NCBI RefSeq assembly: GCF_025628885.1
Contig: NZ_JAOTIF010000018.1
Coordinates: forward strand, 62,001-126,000
Length of the DNA: 64,000 nt
Direction: 5' to 3'
Source of the DNA: Paraflavisolibacter caeni
Lineage (GTDB): Bacteria; Bacteroidota; Bacteroidia; Chitinophagales; Chitinophagaceae
In this document: in pieces, positions 33,244 through 43,700 of the stretch
How the letters are laid out: each line of letters begins with the position of its first letter
Numbering within the stretch: the first letter of the stretch is position 1
Position numbers and translations under genes: made by a program
The notes under the pieces: generated by a model
Told to the model about the DNA's origin: nothing
The model's database searches: none
Seen by the model: the letters and a program-made list of their open reading frames with translations, nothing else

Positions 33244-36168
33244 TCAAAGATTGGCTTTAGGTTTCAATTCATCGGGGCTGTCTTTGGTAAAACTATCCCA
33301 ACGCTCCTTGGATGGGGTTTGGAAGATGTCTTTAACAACAGATAATTCTACTGCATCTTTTGGATTAAAAGCAGGCGAGCGCATATATTGCTCAATGCTA
33401 TAGAACAGTTGTCGTGCAGCGATGCGATGGGTGGTATCCGTAACCAGGTCAGCACTGCAGACCATCAATTTACCATTACCTACCTTAGCTTCCAGGAGCA
33501 ATGCTAAACGACGGTTCATGAACCAGGTATCTATGGGTTGCACAATGGGTTTAAATCCTTTGGGGAAATCTTCAAGATTCATCACCTGGGCTTTATTGGC
33601 AATCTCCCACCATTGAAGCGTATTGTAATAATTGGTAGGGAAATCATTGAACGCAGGGTGCTTTTCCTGTATCAACATTCCCGTTACATGTGGAGGACGC
33701 ATTTTGAACCAGGATGTATTCCAGAATACGGGCGTGAAGTACATGGATACTTCCTTGCCCTTTACTACTTTACCTGCAGCATTTAGAAAGACGCTGCCGC
33801 CAGAGCGGAGGACGGATTCGGCCGAAGAATCTAGCTCTGTACAGTAATAGATAGCCCTAGCCTCACCCCCGGCCCCTAAAGGGGAGCTGCCGGCGCGCAG
33901 GCTCGTTTTGTTTGGGTAGACCCAGAAGTCCCAGTCATTGGCATAATTGGTTCCTTTTAGGGCGACTTCTAAGTTTAGTTGGGTTGCTTTATTGAACCTG
34001 GAGAGGGGAAGACTTATTTTACCTATTTGGCTGTTAGTGCCTCGTTCGACCTTGCTGGGTGAGGACTGATTACTGGCAATGATAACGCCTTTTTCATCTT
34101 TTATCTGCCAGTTGAAAACAGCATTATTCAATTCGTTTGCGCCGAAGTTGTACAATTCGAGATCGGCCGTAAAAGTATCCTTATTGCTGTATACAAACTT
34201 TGGAATACGTGCCAGCGGCACTACGGCATTACAAAAACGGCTGAAGTCTTTGGCAGTGCTATAACCTTTGTCATCCCAGAATGCATCAATAGTACCCACT
34301 AATGCAGTGCCCTGGCCAGGAAAGTCCTGAAGACCTAATAATTGAAATCCCGCCAGTCCGGGTGTACGCAATGCTTTTTCTATTTCATATTTGTAACAAA
34401 GTGCTTGCAGTTTACCTGATGCCATCAGGAAATCCTCTGCCTGGTCAGCCATACCATGATCTTTCAGATCTTCCTGGAACAGCTCGAAGTTCCGCGCGCG
34501 AAAAACACCTGTGTACTTTTTGATCTCCTTGAAGTTGGGGAAGACACACCATTGTCCCATTTCATGGGTCACATAAGGCACATTAAACTTTTCAATGGCA
34601 GTGCGGTAATCAGAAACGGATTCTGGCATTTTATTCACCCAGTCCAATCCACGGGCACCAGACTTGATCATGTATTCATTTTCGGGGACCAGAGGCCAGC
34701 TCATAGCTACAGAAGCACCTGTATATATACGACGGCTGTCCTTTTCTTTCCAATAGTTGATAAAACCCGCCAGGTACTTAGCCTGGTTTCTCCCGGCAGG
34801 TTCATTACCTGCAGCCAACATGCAATAGGATGCATAATTGCCATAGGCTTTGGCCATACGTGTTGTCTCATCGAAAATATATTGATCAATGAATCGACCA
34901 TCGCCTAATGAAGTGCCATGGTTCGGCCAACTGGGTCCTTCAGGCTGTAAGTAAAAGCCCCATTGATCTGCAGCAATAAATGTAGCTTCAGGAGGGCACC
35001 AGGAGTGAAAACGCATGTGGTTAAGACCGTGTGCTTTGGCTATTCTGAATATACGGCCCCACGAAGCGGTATCCATAGGGGGATAACCCGTTAACGGGAA
35101 CTCGCAGTTGTTGACCGTGCCCCTTAAGAATACAGGCCTTCCATTCACTTCTATTCTTGTCCCATTTGTTTTAATCGCTCTCATGCCGAACTGTAACACT
35201 TTTTCATTCCCGCTGCCTTCTTTCAGCATCAAACGTGCAGAAAGACGATAGAGTGCAGGATTGAACTCATCCCAGGTAAGCATTTGCTCACCCATCGGCA
35301 GGCTCATCTCTACCTCCGTTGTTCCATACCCTTTCAATTCAATTGTCTTAGATACTGGTGTTACCGTATGCTTCTTTGATGAATTAAAACTATTGGCTGA
35401 AAGATATAAAGGCACCAATGCTTTTTGCCTGTTGTTGACTACTGTCAGTTTTACCCTAGCCAACTTGTTTTGTATATCAGGATATACCTGAACATCTTCA
35501 ATAAATACTTGTGGCGTAGCCGTGAGCAGCATTTTACCAATCACTCCATTCCAGTTCCCTTGGGTATGATCGGAAACACTATGCGAGTCAGGACCAACAT
35601 TGGCATCTTTGATACTGTTATCTATGCGTAGCGTAATGATATGTTTGCCGGGCCTCAATGCAATTGACAGATCAAATTGATGTGGAGATACCAGTGAATT
35701 GTAACTGCCCATTTCTTTACCATCCACCCAAACCCTTGACTGAAAGTGCACCCTTTCCAGGAAAAGCGTAATGCGTCTTCCCTTCCAGGTTGCAGGAATG
35801 GTTACCTCCTTTTGATACCATGCTGGTCCTACATAGTGCTTTACCGGAGTGAGCCAGAAAGGGATCTTTACATTTCCCGGCTGGCGGTATTTTGCCAGGC
35901 TGGGCCGGAAGAAAAAAGAACTATCATAAATGCTGCCCGTCCATTTAGTAGTGAGTGTTACCTCATCACCCTTGCCATTCTGGGCCATAGACCCGGGCAA
36001 TTGAATATTGTCAGAAAGTTTTTTAGTAAACCATTTTTGTTCAATGCCTTTGTCATTCCTATCAATAGCAAAACGCCATGATCCGGCTAATGAAATTTCC
36101 TGGGCATAGGTATTCAACAAACAAAAGACGCAAATGGTAATCAGCAACAGTGATGATCTAATTTTCAT
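33244..36168 (-). CDS. glycoside hydrolase family 2 protein, secreted
   Basis: 974 residues with a signal peptide (SLLLITICVFCLLNTYAQE). A jelly-roll sugar-binding domain (about 25-200, PAWYQKEVTIPATWKGRRIT, VWVDGKEMG), an immunoglobulin-like domain and a TIM barrel follow. In the barrel, AAGNEPAGR has the acid/base E456 after N455, and VTHEMGQW has the nucleophile E536. GH2 includes beta-galactosidases, glucuronidases and mannosidases; the specific activity cannot be read. It belongs to the pectin cluster, where side chains of rhamnogalacturonan I contain galactose. It is larger than simple GH2 enzymes because of a C-terminal region of about 250 residues. Confidence 0.92.
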   Translation of the reverse strand: MKIRSSLLLITICVFCLLNTYAQEISLAGSWRFAIDRNDKGIEQKWFTKKLSDNIQLPGSMAQNGKGDEVTLTTKWTGSIYDSSFFFRPSLAKYRQPGNVKIPFWLTPVKHYVGPAWYQKEVTIPATWKGRRITLFLERVHFQSRVWVDGKEMGSYNSLVSPHQFDLSIALRPGKHIITLRIDNSIKDANVGPDSHSVSDHTQGNWNGVIGKMLLTATPQVFIEDVQVYPDIQNKLARVKLTVVNNRQKALVPLYLSANSFNSSKKHTVTPVSKTIELKGYGTTEVEMSLPMGEQMLTWDEFNPALYRLSARLMLKEGSGNEKVLQFGMRAIKTNGTRIEVNGRPVFLRGTVNNCEFPLTGYPPMDTASWGRIFRIAKAHGLNHMRFHSWCPPEATFIAADQWGFYLQPEGPSWPNHGTSLGDGRFIDQYIFDETTRMAKAYGNYASYCMLAAGNEPAGRNQAKYLAGFINYWKEKDSRRIYTGASVAMSWPLVPENEYMIKSGARGLDWVNKMPESVSDYRTAIEKFNVPYVTHEMGQWCVFPNFKEIKKYTGVFRARNFELFQEDLKDHGMADQAEDFLMASGKLQALCYKYEIEKALRTPGLAGFQLLGLQDFPGQGTALVGTIDAFWDDKGYSTAKDFSRFCNAVVPLARIPKFVYSNKDTFTADLELYNFGANELNNAVFNWQIKDEKGVIIASNQSSPSKVERGTNSQIGKISLPLSRFNKATQLNLEVALKGTNYANDWDFWVYPNKTSLRAGSSPLGAGGEARAIYYCTELDSSAESVLRSGGSVFLNAAGKVVKGKEVSMYFTPVFWNTSWFKMRPPHVTGMLIQEKHPAFNDFPTNYYNTLQWWEIANKAQVMNLEDFPKGFKPIVQPIDTWFMNRRLALLLEAKVGNGKLMVCSADLVTDTTHRIAARQLFYSIEQYMRSPAFNPKDAVELSVVKDIFQTPSKERWDSFTKDSPDELKPKANL

Positions 36169-36283
36169 AACGGAGGTAAAAAGTAACAGCCTGTAAAGTT
36201 ACTGCGGGTTGCTTTTTAATCCAGCTAAGAAAATAACGTCAGCGACATGTGAATCATACATAAAAACCAGATTGGAGCATTGT

Positions 36284-36889
36284 CTACTTCCCTTTATTCA
36301 GCCAAAAGCCAAGGCTCAATTGTCCTAAAGGTGTAATCATGGATTTTGTGGAAGTAATATAACGGCCCTCGTCGAATTCTGTTTCCTTTGCAAACATGTA
36401 ACCAGCCCCCAGGTTAAGATCCAGGCTAAACCGTTTTTGATAATTCCTCTGTAAGCCCCAAACAATTCCGATAGAATTGACAGGTCTTCTATTCTCCTGC
36501 TCGATTCCAGAATCTGTCACCGCATCTTTAGAAAACAGGGTTTCCCAAACTGCGCCTACATAGTTCATACTGTTCATCTCGGTTCGCTTTCCCTTCTCTT
36601 GTCTTTTGGCTGCATTGTAATAGTACCGGTATTGGGCTGAAAGTGCCGGGTCAAAACTGATTCCTGCATCAGTTCCCAGCGAACTTGAATAAAAGAAATA
36701 GGCCGATGTGCTCATATATGCTTGCAGACTGATGGTTTGCAACTTTCCCACCTTCCGTTCAACACTCACACCAGGACTTAAAAAGTTAGCTTTCGTTACA
36801 TTGGTAACTTCTGTACTTTGATTTTCCTGGGAAAAGCTTTGGAATGATGAAATCAAAAGGACACAAAAGCAGATCAATCTTGCATTCAT
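36284..36889 (-). CDS. secreted outer-membrane beta-barrel-like protein
   Basis: 201 residues from the ATG at 36889 (MNARLICFCVLLISSFQSFS), chosen for its signal peptide. The remainder looks like a small barrel: alternating aromatic strands (RKVGKLQTISLQAYMSTSAYFF, RFSLDLNLGAGYMF) ending LGQLSLGFWLNKGK. It resembles outer-membrane proteins of eight strands, often of unknown role. It sits between GH2 and a membrane-protein gene. Function unknown. Confidence 0.72.
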   Translation of the reverse strand: MNARLICFCVLLISSFQSFSQENQSTEVTNVTKANFLSPGVSVERKVGKLQTISLQAYMSTSAYFFYSSSLGTDAGISFDPALSAQYRYYYNAAKRQEKGKRTEMNSMNYVGAVWETLFSKDAVTDSGIEQENRRPVNSIGIVWGLQRNYQKRFSLDLNLGAGYMFAKETEFDEGRYITSTKSMITPLGQLSLGFWLNKGK

Positions 36890-37003
36890 AAGCAGTAGTG
36901 TTTTAGTTTTAGAAGTTTGGAATTGCAGGTGCAATATCTAAAGTATTCATCAAAGAGTGCAATTTGTTGCTTGAATTATTTCTCTTTGTAACAGATACAT
37001 TGA

Positions 37004-37591
37004 TTATACATGATCAAATACAAACCTGAAGATAAGGTGCGTTGGCAAGAATATAGCTACTAGGAATAAGGCCATTAGTATTGACAGGTAAACTAAAGGA
37101 TGCAAACGCTTCTGTGGCTCATTACCAGGCCCATACACCCAGTTGATATTTTCCTTTGGATCAGTAAAAAAATAACACAGCAGCAATACGATCCAGGCAA
37201 GTAAGGTTTGCGCCCACAATGCATTAGGATCGTAACCCACTTTTGCAATCATCCAAACCATCATTACAGGCAAAAACACATGGAATAGGGAAAGAACCCT
37301 TAACCAAAGTGGTTTACCGGGATGAAACATATAATCGGTCAAACCACCAAAGCGAACACCTGTAAGCAACCTGAGAAAGAAGCTTATGTTCCAGAATGTT
37401 TCAGGTATCAAAACGCCTACAGTCATCATGCTTACCAACAATGGACTTTCCAGCCATAGTGCTGGTACCATTAAGATCAATGCGATATCTGAGAACCACA
37501 GAAAATTACCCCAGCCCCATTTCTTTGCATAAATAGGTACCAGTATAGCGACAAAAGCCGTATAAGCAATCTTTAACCAGAGGGGAATCAT
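37004..37591 (-). CDS. integral membrane protein of unknown function
   Basis: 195 residues, six hydrophobic segments (WLKIAYTAFVAILVPIY, FSDIALILMVPALWLESPL, SMMTVGVLIPETFWNISFF, LRVLSLFHVFLPVMMVWMIA, LWAQTLLAWIVLLLCYFFTD, VYLSILMALFLVAIFLPTH). The GYDPNALWAQ and FTDPKENINWVYG motifs are found in a poorly described family in Bacteroidota. It shares its orientation with the pectin genes but is separated from the next one by a terminator. Confidence 0.75.
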   Translation of the reverse strand: MIPLWLKIAYTAFVAILVPIYAKKWGWGNFLWFSDIALILMVPALWLESPLLVSMMTVGVLIPETFWNISFFLRLLTGVRFGGLTDYMFHPGKPLWLRVLSLFHVFLPVMMVWMIAKVGYDPNALWAQTLLAWIVLLLCYFFTDPKENINWVYGPGNEPQKRLHPLVYLSILMALFLVAIFLPTHLIFRFVFDHV

Positions 37592-37654
37592 GTAATGTAT
37601 GGTTTCAACATTTGCACATTTAAGTTAGTTCAAAGAATGATTAAAATATAAAAT

Positions 37655-37694
37655 AAAAACTCCCGGAGGTATTTGAGTCCCCCGGGAGTTTTTT
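37655..37694 (-). terminator. terminator after the six-hairpin glycosidase gene
   Basis: AACTCCCGG pairs with CCGGGAGTT around a loop of about 15 bases, with A- and T-runs on both sides. It follows the stop of the minus-strand gene at 37711-39888. Confidence 0.85.
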
Positions 37695-37710
37695 ATGTAG
37701 CTCGGATCGT

Positions 37711-39888
37711 TTATGGCATCCTCTTCAATCCTTCCCACTTCACTTTCCACTTTCCATCTTTTGGTATTCCTGGTAATGTAGGAGAACCATCATATCCTTC
37801 TACCATCATGGCGATGGCTGTCAATAAACCACCATTACCAGGCATATACAACGTCAAACGGTTGTCCTGGTAATTATGCCCGTTCTTCAGGTAAGTATTG
37901 GTTCTAATAGGCATAAATAATGCATCCATCGCTTTATCAGGCATACCCAGCCTCGTTGCAGTCATGGCTGTCATCGGGAAATCCCAGCCCCAGGTATCCG
38001 GCCATGTCCATGTATTCCAGATCAAGTCGAAAGTGCGGCGCATGGTGGCGGTATCCAGCAAATTGCTTTTGGGCAGCATACCGTAAGCACCAAATACACT
38101 TGGGTGGTCTGTTTTGTATTCAGGATTGGTGTATGAATCCGGTGCACTTTCAGCAGCCAGGTATACACTATCCTGTTTAGGCAAAGGAGACAACCTGGCC
38201 AGTACTTCATCCCACTTTTTATTGCGGGGCAAGCCCAGGCGCTGACGCCATTGCTGTGCAGCCTCTAAGCCCCACTGCCAGTATACCAGCTCGTAAGTAG
38301 GATTGTAGGTATCTTCTGCCTTAAAGCGCTCCTGTGCAGGAATCAAGCCTTTACCCAGTATATAGCGCCCTTTTTCTTTGTCGTAATAAGCAAAAGAAGC
38401 CATGAAGTCTGCTGTCGCAAATACCAGGTCTTTGTATTTATCCAAGGTAGCCTTGTCTTTTTTGTTGCGGTAGATCAACTCTGCAAAGTAGATATAGTGC
38501 GGCTGCTGCCAGATCAGGAACGCACCGACAGAAGAAGGCACTTCCTCCCCTGTATTCTCTACCACCTTTTGCCAGCGAATACCTTCAAATCCCTGGCGCT
38601 CTGCTATGCCTTTGGCAAAGGGAGCTACTTTAGCATACCAGCTCATTACTTTTTCCAGGTATTCTGTTCTTCCCCACAATGGATAGTGTGTGATGTGCCA
38701 GTAAGGCATTTCAAGGTGCGCCTTGCCATACCAGCTATTGTACGTCAAACCAGTTTCCTGTGGAGGATAAGAGCCTGCCTCCTGAACCTTCATCAGGTAT
38801 TGCGACAGAACAATTCTTCTTTCCAGTTCCGCTGCACGGGGATCAGTACTGCCGGAGAAATCAATAGCACCGCCTTTGGTCCAAAAAGCCAACAGTTCTT
38901 TTTGACTGGAGGCTTTGGTGCTTTCAAAGGTGAGTACAGTAGCAGCCTTTTGTAAAACATGTGGTTTAAACAGGCAGGTAAATTCAAAAACAGTACTGCT
39001 TTGATCAGGCGTAATTAAAAAGTCATGTGGAGCTTTTTGAGCAATCGTAGCTTTGGTCTTCCAGTTCAACTGAGCTGAGTAATCTGCAGTTTGCAACTGG
39101 TGCCTTACCGAGGCTCCTGTAGCATTGCTGCCCTGAATAGAAGATGTATGCTTGTCGGTATGAGTATAATTCGTACCATAATCTGCCCACTCTCCGGTTG
39201 GGTAAGGAAAGCGCAGGCGTACCTTCAATCGTCCTTCTTTGATCAACGGGGATTGCACTTTAGCAGCAACTGCATCTTCGGTACCATGACCATAAGTGAT
39301 TACTTCCACTGGAGTGCCTTCTACACTGAACTGGCTTCGGATCTCCCCGGTCCAGGGATTCAACTCCTGGTGAATGTTTTGAAGGTCATCAATGGATACG
39401 GGTGTACCATCTTTTTTCAGGATCTCAAATCCAAGATTACCCAACTGCAAGCGGTGAGGGTTTGCACGAAACCAATCAGCGGCCTGCTTACCACGACCAC
39501 CAGCAGATGAATTTTGTACAAGGTATTTAATATCCCGGCCATTCAGATTGTAAGCACGCAAAGCTTCTTCGCGTTTATAGCCAATAGTATCTTTAAAACT
39601 GTTCCAACCCCATTCAGATTGGGTACCCAGCGGAACACCTTTTTGATATTCCTTCGGGAAGGTTTGCAAACCTGTAACATCTACAGTAAAGGCAAACTTG
39701 CCGTTGCCTACAGTAAGAGAACCTAATGTATCAGGTGAGGTATTCACAACTTTATGCCGCTCTACCAATGCCTTACGATCGATACGTGTTTGAGCGGAAG
39801 ATTGATGCGTTGCGGAAAGGCTAGCAATTAAAGCAATCACAACTGCACTACTACGCCAGCGTGATTGTTTTACAAAAGAAGAGAGCAT
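37711..39888 (-). CDS. six-hairpin glycosidase-like enzyme, secreted
   Basis: 725 residues with a signal peptide (VIALIASLSATHQSSAQ). The central region has the (alpha/alpha)6 toroid layout: LEMPYWHITHYPLWGRTEYLEKVM, FLIWQQPHYIYFAELIYRNK and NTWTWPDTWGWDFPMTAMTATRLG, as in GH65/GH95-type and related families. The exact family and substrate are not certain; glucosidase, galactosidase and rhamnosidase-linked roles all occur. It lies in the pectin cluster between a membrane protein and a lipocalin-like gene and may remove side-chain sugars. Confidence 0.8.
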   Translation of the reverse strand: MLSSFVKQSRWRSSAVVIALIASLSATHQSSAQTRIDRKALVERHKVVNTSPDTLGSLTVGNGKFAFTVDVTGLQTFPKEYQKGVPLGTQSEWGWNSFKDTIGYKREEALRAYNLNGRDIKYLVQNSSAGGRGKQAADWFRANPHRLQLGNLGFEILKKDGTPVSIDDLQNIHQELNPWTGEIRSQFSVEGTPVEVITYGHGTEDAVAAKVQSPLIKEGRLKVRLRFPYPTGEWADYGTNYTHTDKHTSSIQGSNATGASVRHQLQTADYSAQLNWKTKATIAQKAPHDFLITPDQSSTVFEFTCLFKPHVLQKAATVLTFESTKASSQKELLAFWTKGGAIDFSGSTDPRAAELERRIVLSQYLMKVQEAGSYPPQETGLTYNSWYGKAHLEMPYWHITHYPLWGRTEYLEKVMSWYAKVAPFAKGIAERQGFEGIRWQKVVENTGEEVPSSVGAFLIWQQPHYIYFAELIYRNKKDKATLDKYKDLVFATADFMASFAYYDKEKGRYILGKGLIPAQERFKAEDTYNPTYELVYWQWGLEAAQQWRQRLGLPRNKKWDEVLARLSPLPKQDSVYLAAESAPDSYTNPEYKTDHPSVFGAYGMLPKSNLLDTATMRRTFDLIWNTWTWPDTWGWDFPMTAMTATRLGMPDKAMDALFMPIRTNTYLKNGHNYQDNRLTLYMPGNGGLLTAIAMMVEGYDGSPTLPGIPKDGKWKVKWEGLKRMP

Positions 39889-39926
39889 GATCTATTTGAT
39901 TGTTTAGGGATGGGTTTATTGTGAAT

Positions 39927-39964
39927 GGTGAATGGGCAATGTTGAAAATCATCGACCATTCACC
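39927..39964. repeat. word-type inverted repeat (GGTGAATGG)
   Basis: GGTGAATGG (39927-39935) pairs with CCATTCACC (39956-39964) in the gap between the lipocalin-like gene and the glycosidase start. The same word occurs tandemly near 47390, and related words form the hairpins at 44072 and 49399. It may end transcription of the minus-strand lipocalin-like gene. Confidence 0.6.
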
Positions 39965-39974
39965 TTGTTGAGCA

Positions 39975-40493
39975 TTACTTCGCTTTTTCGTACACCAGTT
40001 TCAACGTATTGGTGCCACGTGAAGAGGTAGAAGTAGATTCAACAGAAAGAACCTGCCCATTTTCAGTAAGTTTCCAGGCCTCGGCTACTTTGATTTCCAT
40101 TTGCTCACCATTGCGGTCGAAAACCATAACGGAGTTAATGTTCAATGTTTGACCGTCATCAGACCATTTAGCAGTAGACTTCTTTTTGTTGTTTCCAAAA
40201 ACAGTGGTTTCAGTCTCTTTTCCATCAAACGTCAGCTTTTCTGATGTGGTTCTTTCCTCTCCATTTTGCGTAACAGAAGTACGCTCGATAGAAATAGCAT
40301 CAGCCTGGCTACTTACCTTCAGCTTACGAGCTGCCATGCGGCCACCAAACTGACCCAACTCACTTTTCTGCTCGTTTAATTTCCATTCACCAGATAGATC
40401 GGCATTGGCAAAAAGAACGGCAGCAGTTGTAGAAAGACAAATAAAGCCGGCAAGCAGAAAAAGAACAATTCTTTTAGGCACAGCTTTTTTCAT
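39975..40493 (-). CDS. secreted lipocalin-like protein
   Basis: 172 residues from the ATG at 40493 (MKKAVPKRIVLFLLAGFIC). The signal peptide is followed by DLSGEWKLNEQKSELGQFGG, then alternating hydrophilic beta strands (EERTTSEKLTFDGKETETTV, STAKWSDDGQTLNINSVMVF, AWKLTENGQVLSVEST). This is the up-and-down barrel pattern of lipocalin-like or DUF4488-type proteins. Ligand and role unknown. It is the first gene of a minus-strand unit and diverges from treS-mak across a 249-bp gap. Confidence 0.8.
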   Translation of the reverse strand: MKKAVPKRIVLFLLAGFICLSTTAAVLFANADLSGEWKLNEQKSELGQFGGRMAARKLKVSSQADAISIERTSVTQNGEERTTSEKLTFDGKETETTVFGNNKKKSTAKWSDDGQTLNINSVMVFDRNGEQMEIKVAEAWKLTENGQVLSVESTSTSSRGTNTLKLVYEKAK

Positions 40494-40742
40494 AAGGGCA
40501 ATTGTTGCATTCATAATTTGGAATTTGATTGAATGGGGAAAGTTAAATGATTCTTTGTTAAAAAACGTGAATACTTGTCAGTAATACGGTTACAACATCC
40601 TATTATCCATTATGCCTGGAAGATAAAGTACAATTATTGATCTCTTCACGGATTAAGGCACGATATTTTAGAAGGGTGAAAGGGCATTGATCCTTAACTG
40701 AAAAGCTGAGGTATTTTCTTACTCCTAAATTAATGAGGGCTC

Positions 40743-43700
40743 ATGGCAGAAAACACAACAGTATTAGACGATAAACTTCACTGGTACAAGGATGCAGTTA
40801 TCTATGAGTTGCATATCAAAGCGTTTTGTGACGGCAATGGAGACGGCATAGGTGATTTTACAGGCCTGCTTCAGAAGTTGGACTACTTGCAGGAACTGGG
40901 TATTACGGCAGTATGGGTATTACCTTTTTACCCTTCGCCCTTAAGAGATGATGGTTATGACATTGCCGATTATTACTCCATCAATCCATCTTATGGGAAT
41001 ATTGCTGACTTCAAGAAGTTTCTGAGTGAAGCGCATAACCGCAACCTGAAAGTGATTACCGAGTTGGTGATCAATCACACATCTGATCAGCATCCCTGGT
41101 TTCAAAGAGCCAGAACAGCGCCCAAGTATTCTCCTGAAAGGGATTACTATGTGTGGACGGACAACCCAAACCAATACAAAGATGTGCGCATCATCTTCCA
41201 GGACTTTGAAACTTCGAACTGGACCTGGGACCCGGTAGCACAACAGTATTACTGGCATAGATTCTTCCATCATCAACCCGACCTCAACTATGATAATCCC
41301 ATGGTGCAGGAAGAGGTCTTTAAAATCATTGACTACTGGTGCGCAATGGGCGTTGACGGCTTCAGGCTTGATGCTGTGCCTTACCTTTTTGAACGGGAAG
41401 GTACCAATGGAGAAAACCTGCCGGAAACCCATGCTTTCCTGAAAAAGTTAAGAGCGCACATGGATCAACATTTTCCCGGAACAGCCTTCCTTGCAGAGGC
41501 TAATATGTGGCCAGAAGATTCAGCTTCCTACTTTGGTGATGGTGATGAATGCCACATGAACTATCACTTCCCCGTAATGCCACGGATGTTTATGGCCTTG
41601 CAAAGAGAGGATCGCTATCCAATTACCGATATTTTTGACCAGACACCTGCCATCCCGGAAACCTGTCAATGGGCCATGTTCTTAAGAAACCATGATGAGC
41701 TGACGTTGGAAATGGTAACAGACGAAGAGCGGGATTATATGTACAAGGTATATGCAAAGGACCCCAAGGCAAGGATCAACCTGGGTATCCGACACCGGCT
41801 GGCCCCACTGATGGAAAACAGCCGCAGGAAAATAGAACTCATGAACTCTCTTCTATTTTCTTTACCCGGTACCCCGGTCATCTATTACGGCGATGAGATA
41901 GGAATGGGGGACAATTTCTACCTTGGCGACCGTAATGGGGTTCGTACGCCCATGCAATGGTCTCCTGACCGGAATGCAGGTTTTTCTGCCACCAACCCTC
42001 AAAAGTTGTACCTCCCTGTAATACTTGACCCGGCCTATCATTATGAATCAGTAAATGTGGAAACCCAGCGTCAGAATACGTCCTCCCTATTCTGGTTCAT
42101 GAAACGCATCATCAATATGCGTAAAAAGTATAAGGCGCTTAGCAGGGGAGATATGAAATTTATCAATGTTGAAAATCCAAAAGTATTGGCTTTCACCCGT
42201 ACTTATGGAAAAGAAACATTGTTGATCATCTCCAACCTTTCAAAATATTCACAACCAGCAGAATTAGACATCAAAGAATTTAAAGGCTATATACCTGTTG
42301 AGGTGATCAGTAAAAACAAATTTCCCATTATCAAGGAAGAAAGTCCTTATTTCTTTACACTGGGCCCTCATTCCTTCCTTTGGTTTGAACTGGAAAAAGT
42401 TTATAGCGATGCAGAACACGAAGAAGCACTGGTTTCCCTGAAGATTGATCAATGGGAAGACCTTTTGAAAAATAGCATGGTGGCAGAACTGGAGGAAAAC
42501 ATTCTTCCGGATTACCTACGAAAAGTAAAATGGTTCAAAGGCATCCCGGCTAATATACGGAGTACTCGCATTGCCTATTCAGCCGCTGTGCCCCTGGGCC
42601 AACATAATGCCTTTATCTTACTGGTAGAGGTATCATTTGAAAGTGGTTTACCAGAAGCTTACCAAATTCCTGTAACATTTGTAAAAGAACCAGCTTCAAA
42701 AAGTATAGCGGAAAGTTATCCATTGGCCATTCTGTCGCAAATAAAAGTAGGCGAAGAAGAAGGCTTGCTTTGCGATGCATTATACACCACTGAATTTCAG
42801 CAGGTACTCTTTACCAGGATGGCCGAAGCTCAGAATATAAAGTTTGAGAGAAGTGAGATAAAATTTTACGGCAGGGAGGCTATGAAAAAATTAATAGAAG
42901 ACGCACCAGAAGTACCATCAAAAATTCATAATTCGGAAATTACCCATACTGCCATAACTTATGGTAACTGTTTTATCTTACAGATGTACAGGAAAATAGA
43001 CAGGGGCCTCAACCCGGATGCAGAAATCACCCGTTATCTTACCGAAGTAGCCAAATTCAAACATATTCCACCGTTTGTAGGTGCCATTGAATGGTCGGCT
43101 TATAGAGATCCCTCCAGGGACTTTGTTGTTCTGGGCATGATGCAGGAGTTGATCGAAAACCATGGCGATGGATATAGTTTTATGCTGGAACGCATCAACA
43201 ACTATATAGAAAGGATATTAGCAAGAGATAGATCCACCCTTGCTTTCCAAAAAAAGGGAAGTCTTACTGATCCGATTAGCTTCGATCAAATTCCGGAAGA
43301 CCGGAAAGAATTTATTGGCGGGACAGCTGCAGATCAGGCTCGGTGGATCGGCGAGAGGACTGGAGAATTGCACCTTGCACTAACCTCACACACTGGTTTG
43401 AAAGAATTTGCACCTGAAGAATTCTCCCTCCACTACCAACGTTCTCTTTTTGCTTCCATGCAATCGCTGGTGCGTGAAACCTATCAAAGCCTCAGCAGGA
43501 ACCTTAAGCGGCTCCCTGAACATATAAAAGGAGAAGCAGAGGAAATATTCGCCAGGCGGGATGATGTACTCAACAAACTAAAAAGGATTTACGCCAGGAA
43601 GTTGGATGTAGTTAAGATTCGCATTCATGACAACTACCATTTAAGAAAGATATTGCTTTCAGGAAGGGATCTATCGATCAATGACTTTGGCGGAAATCCT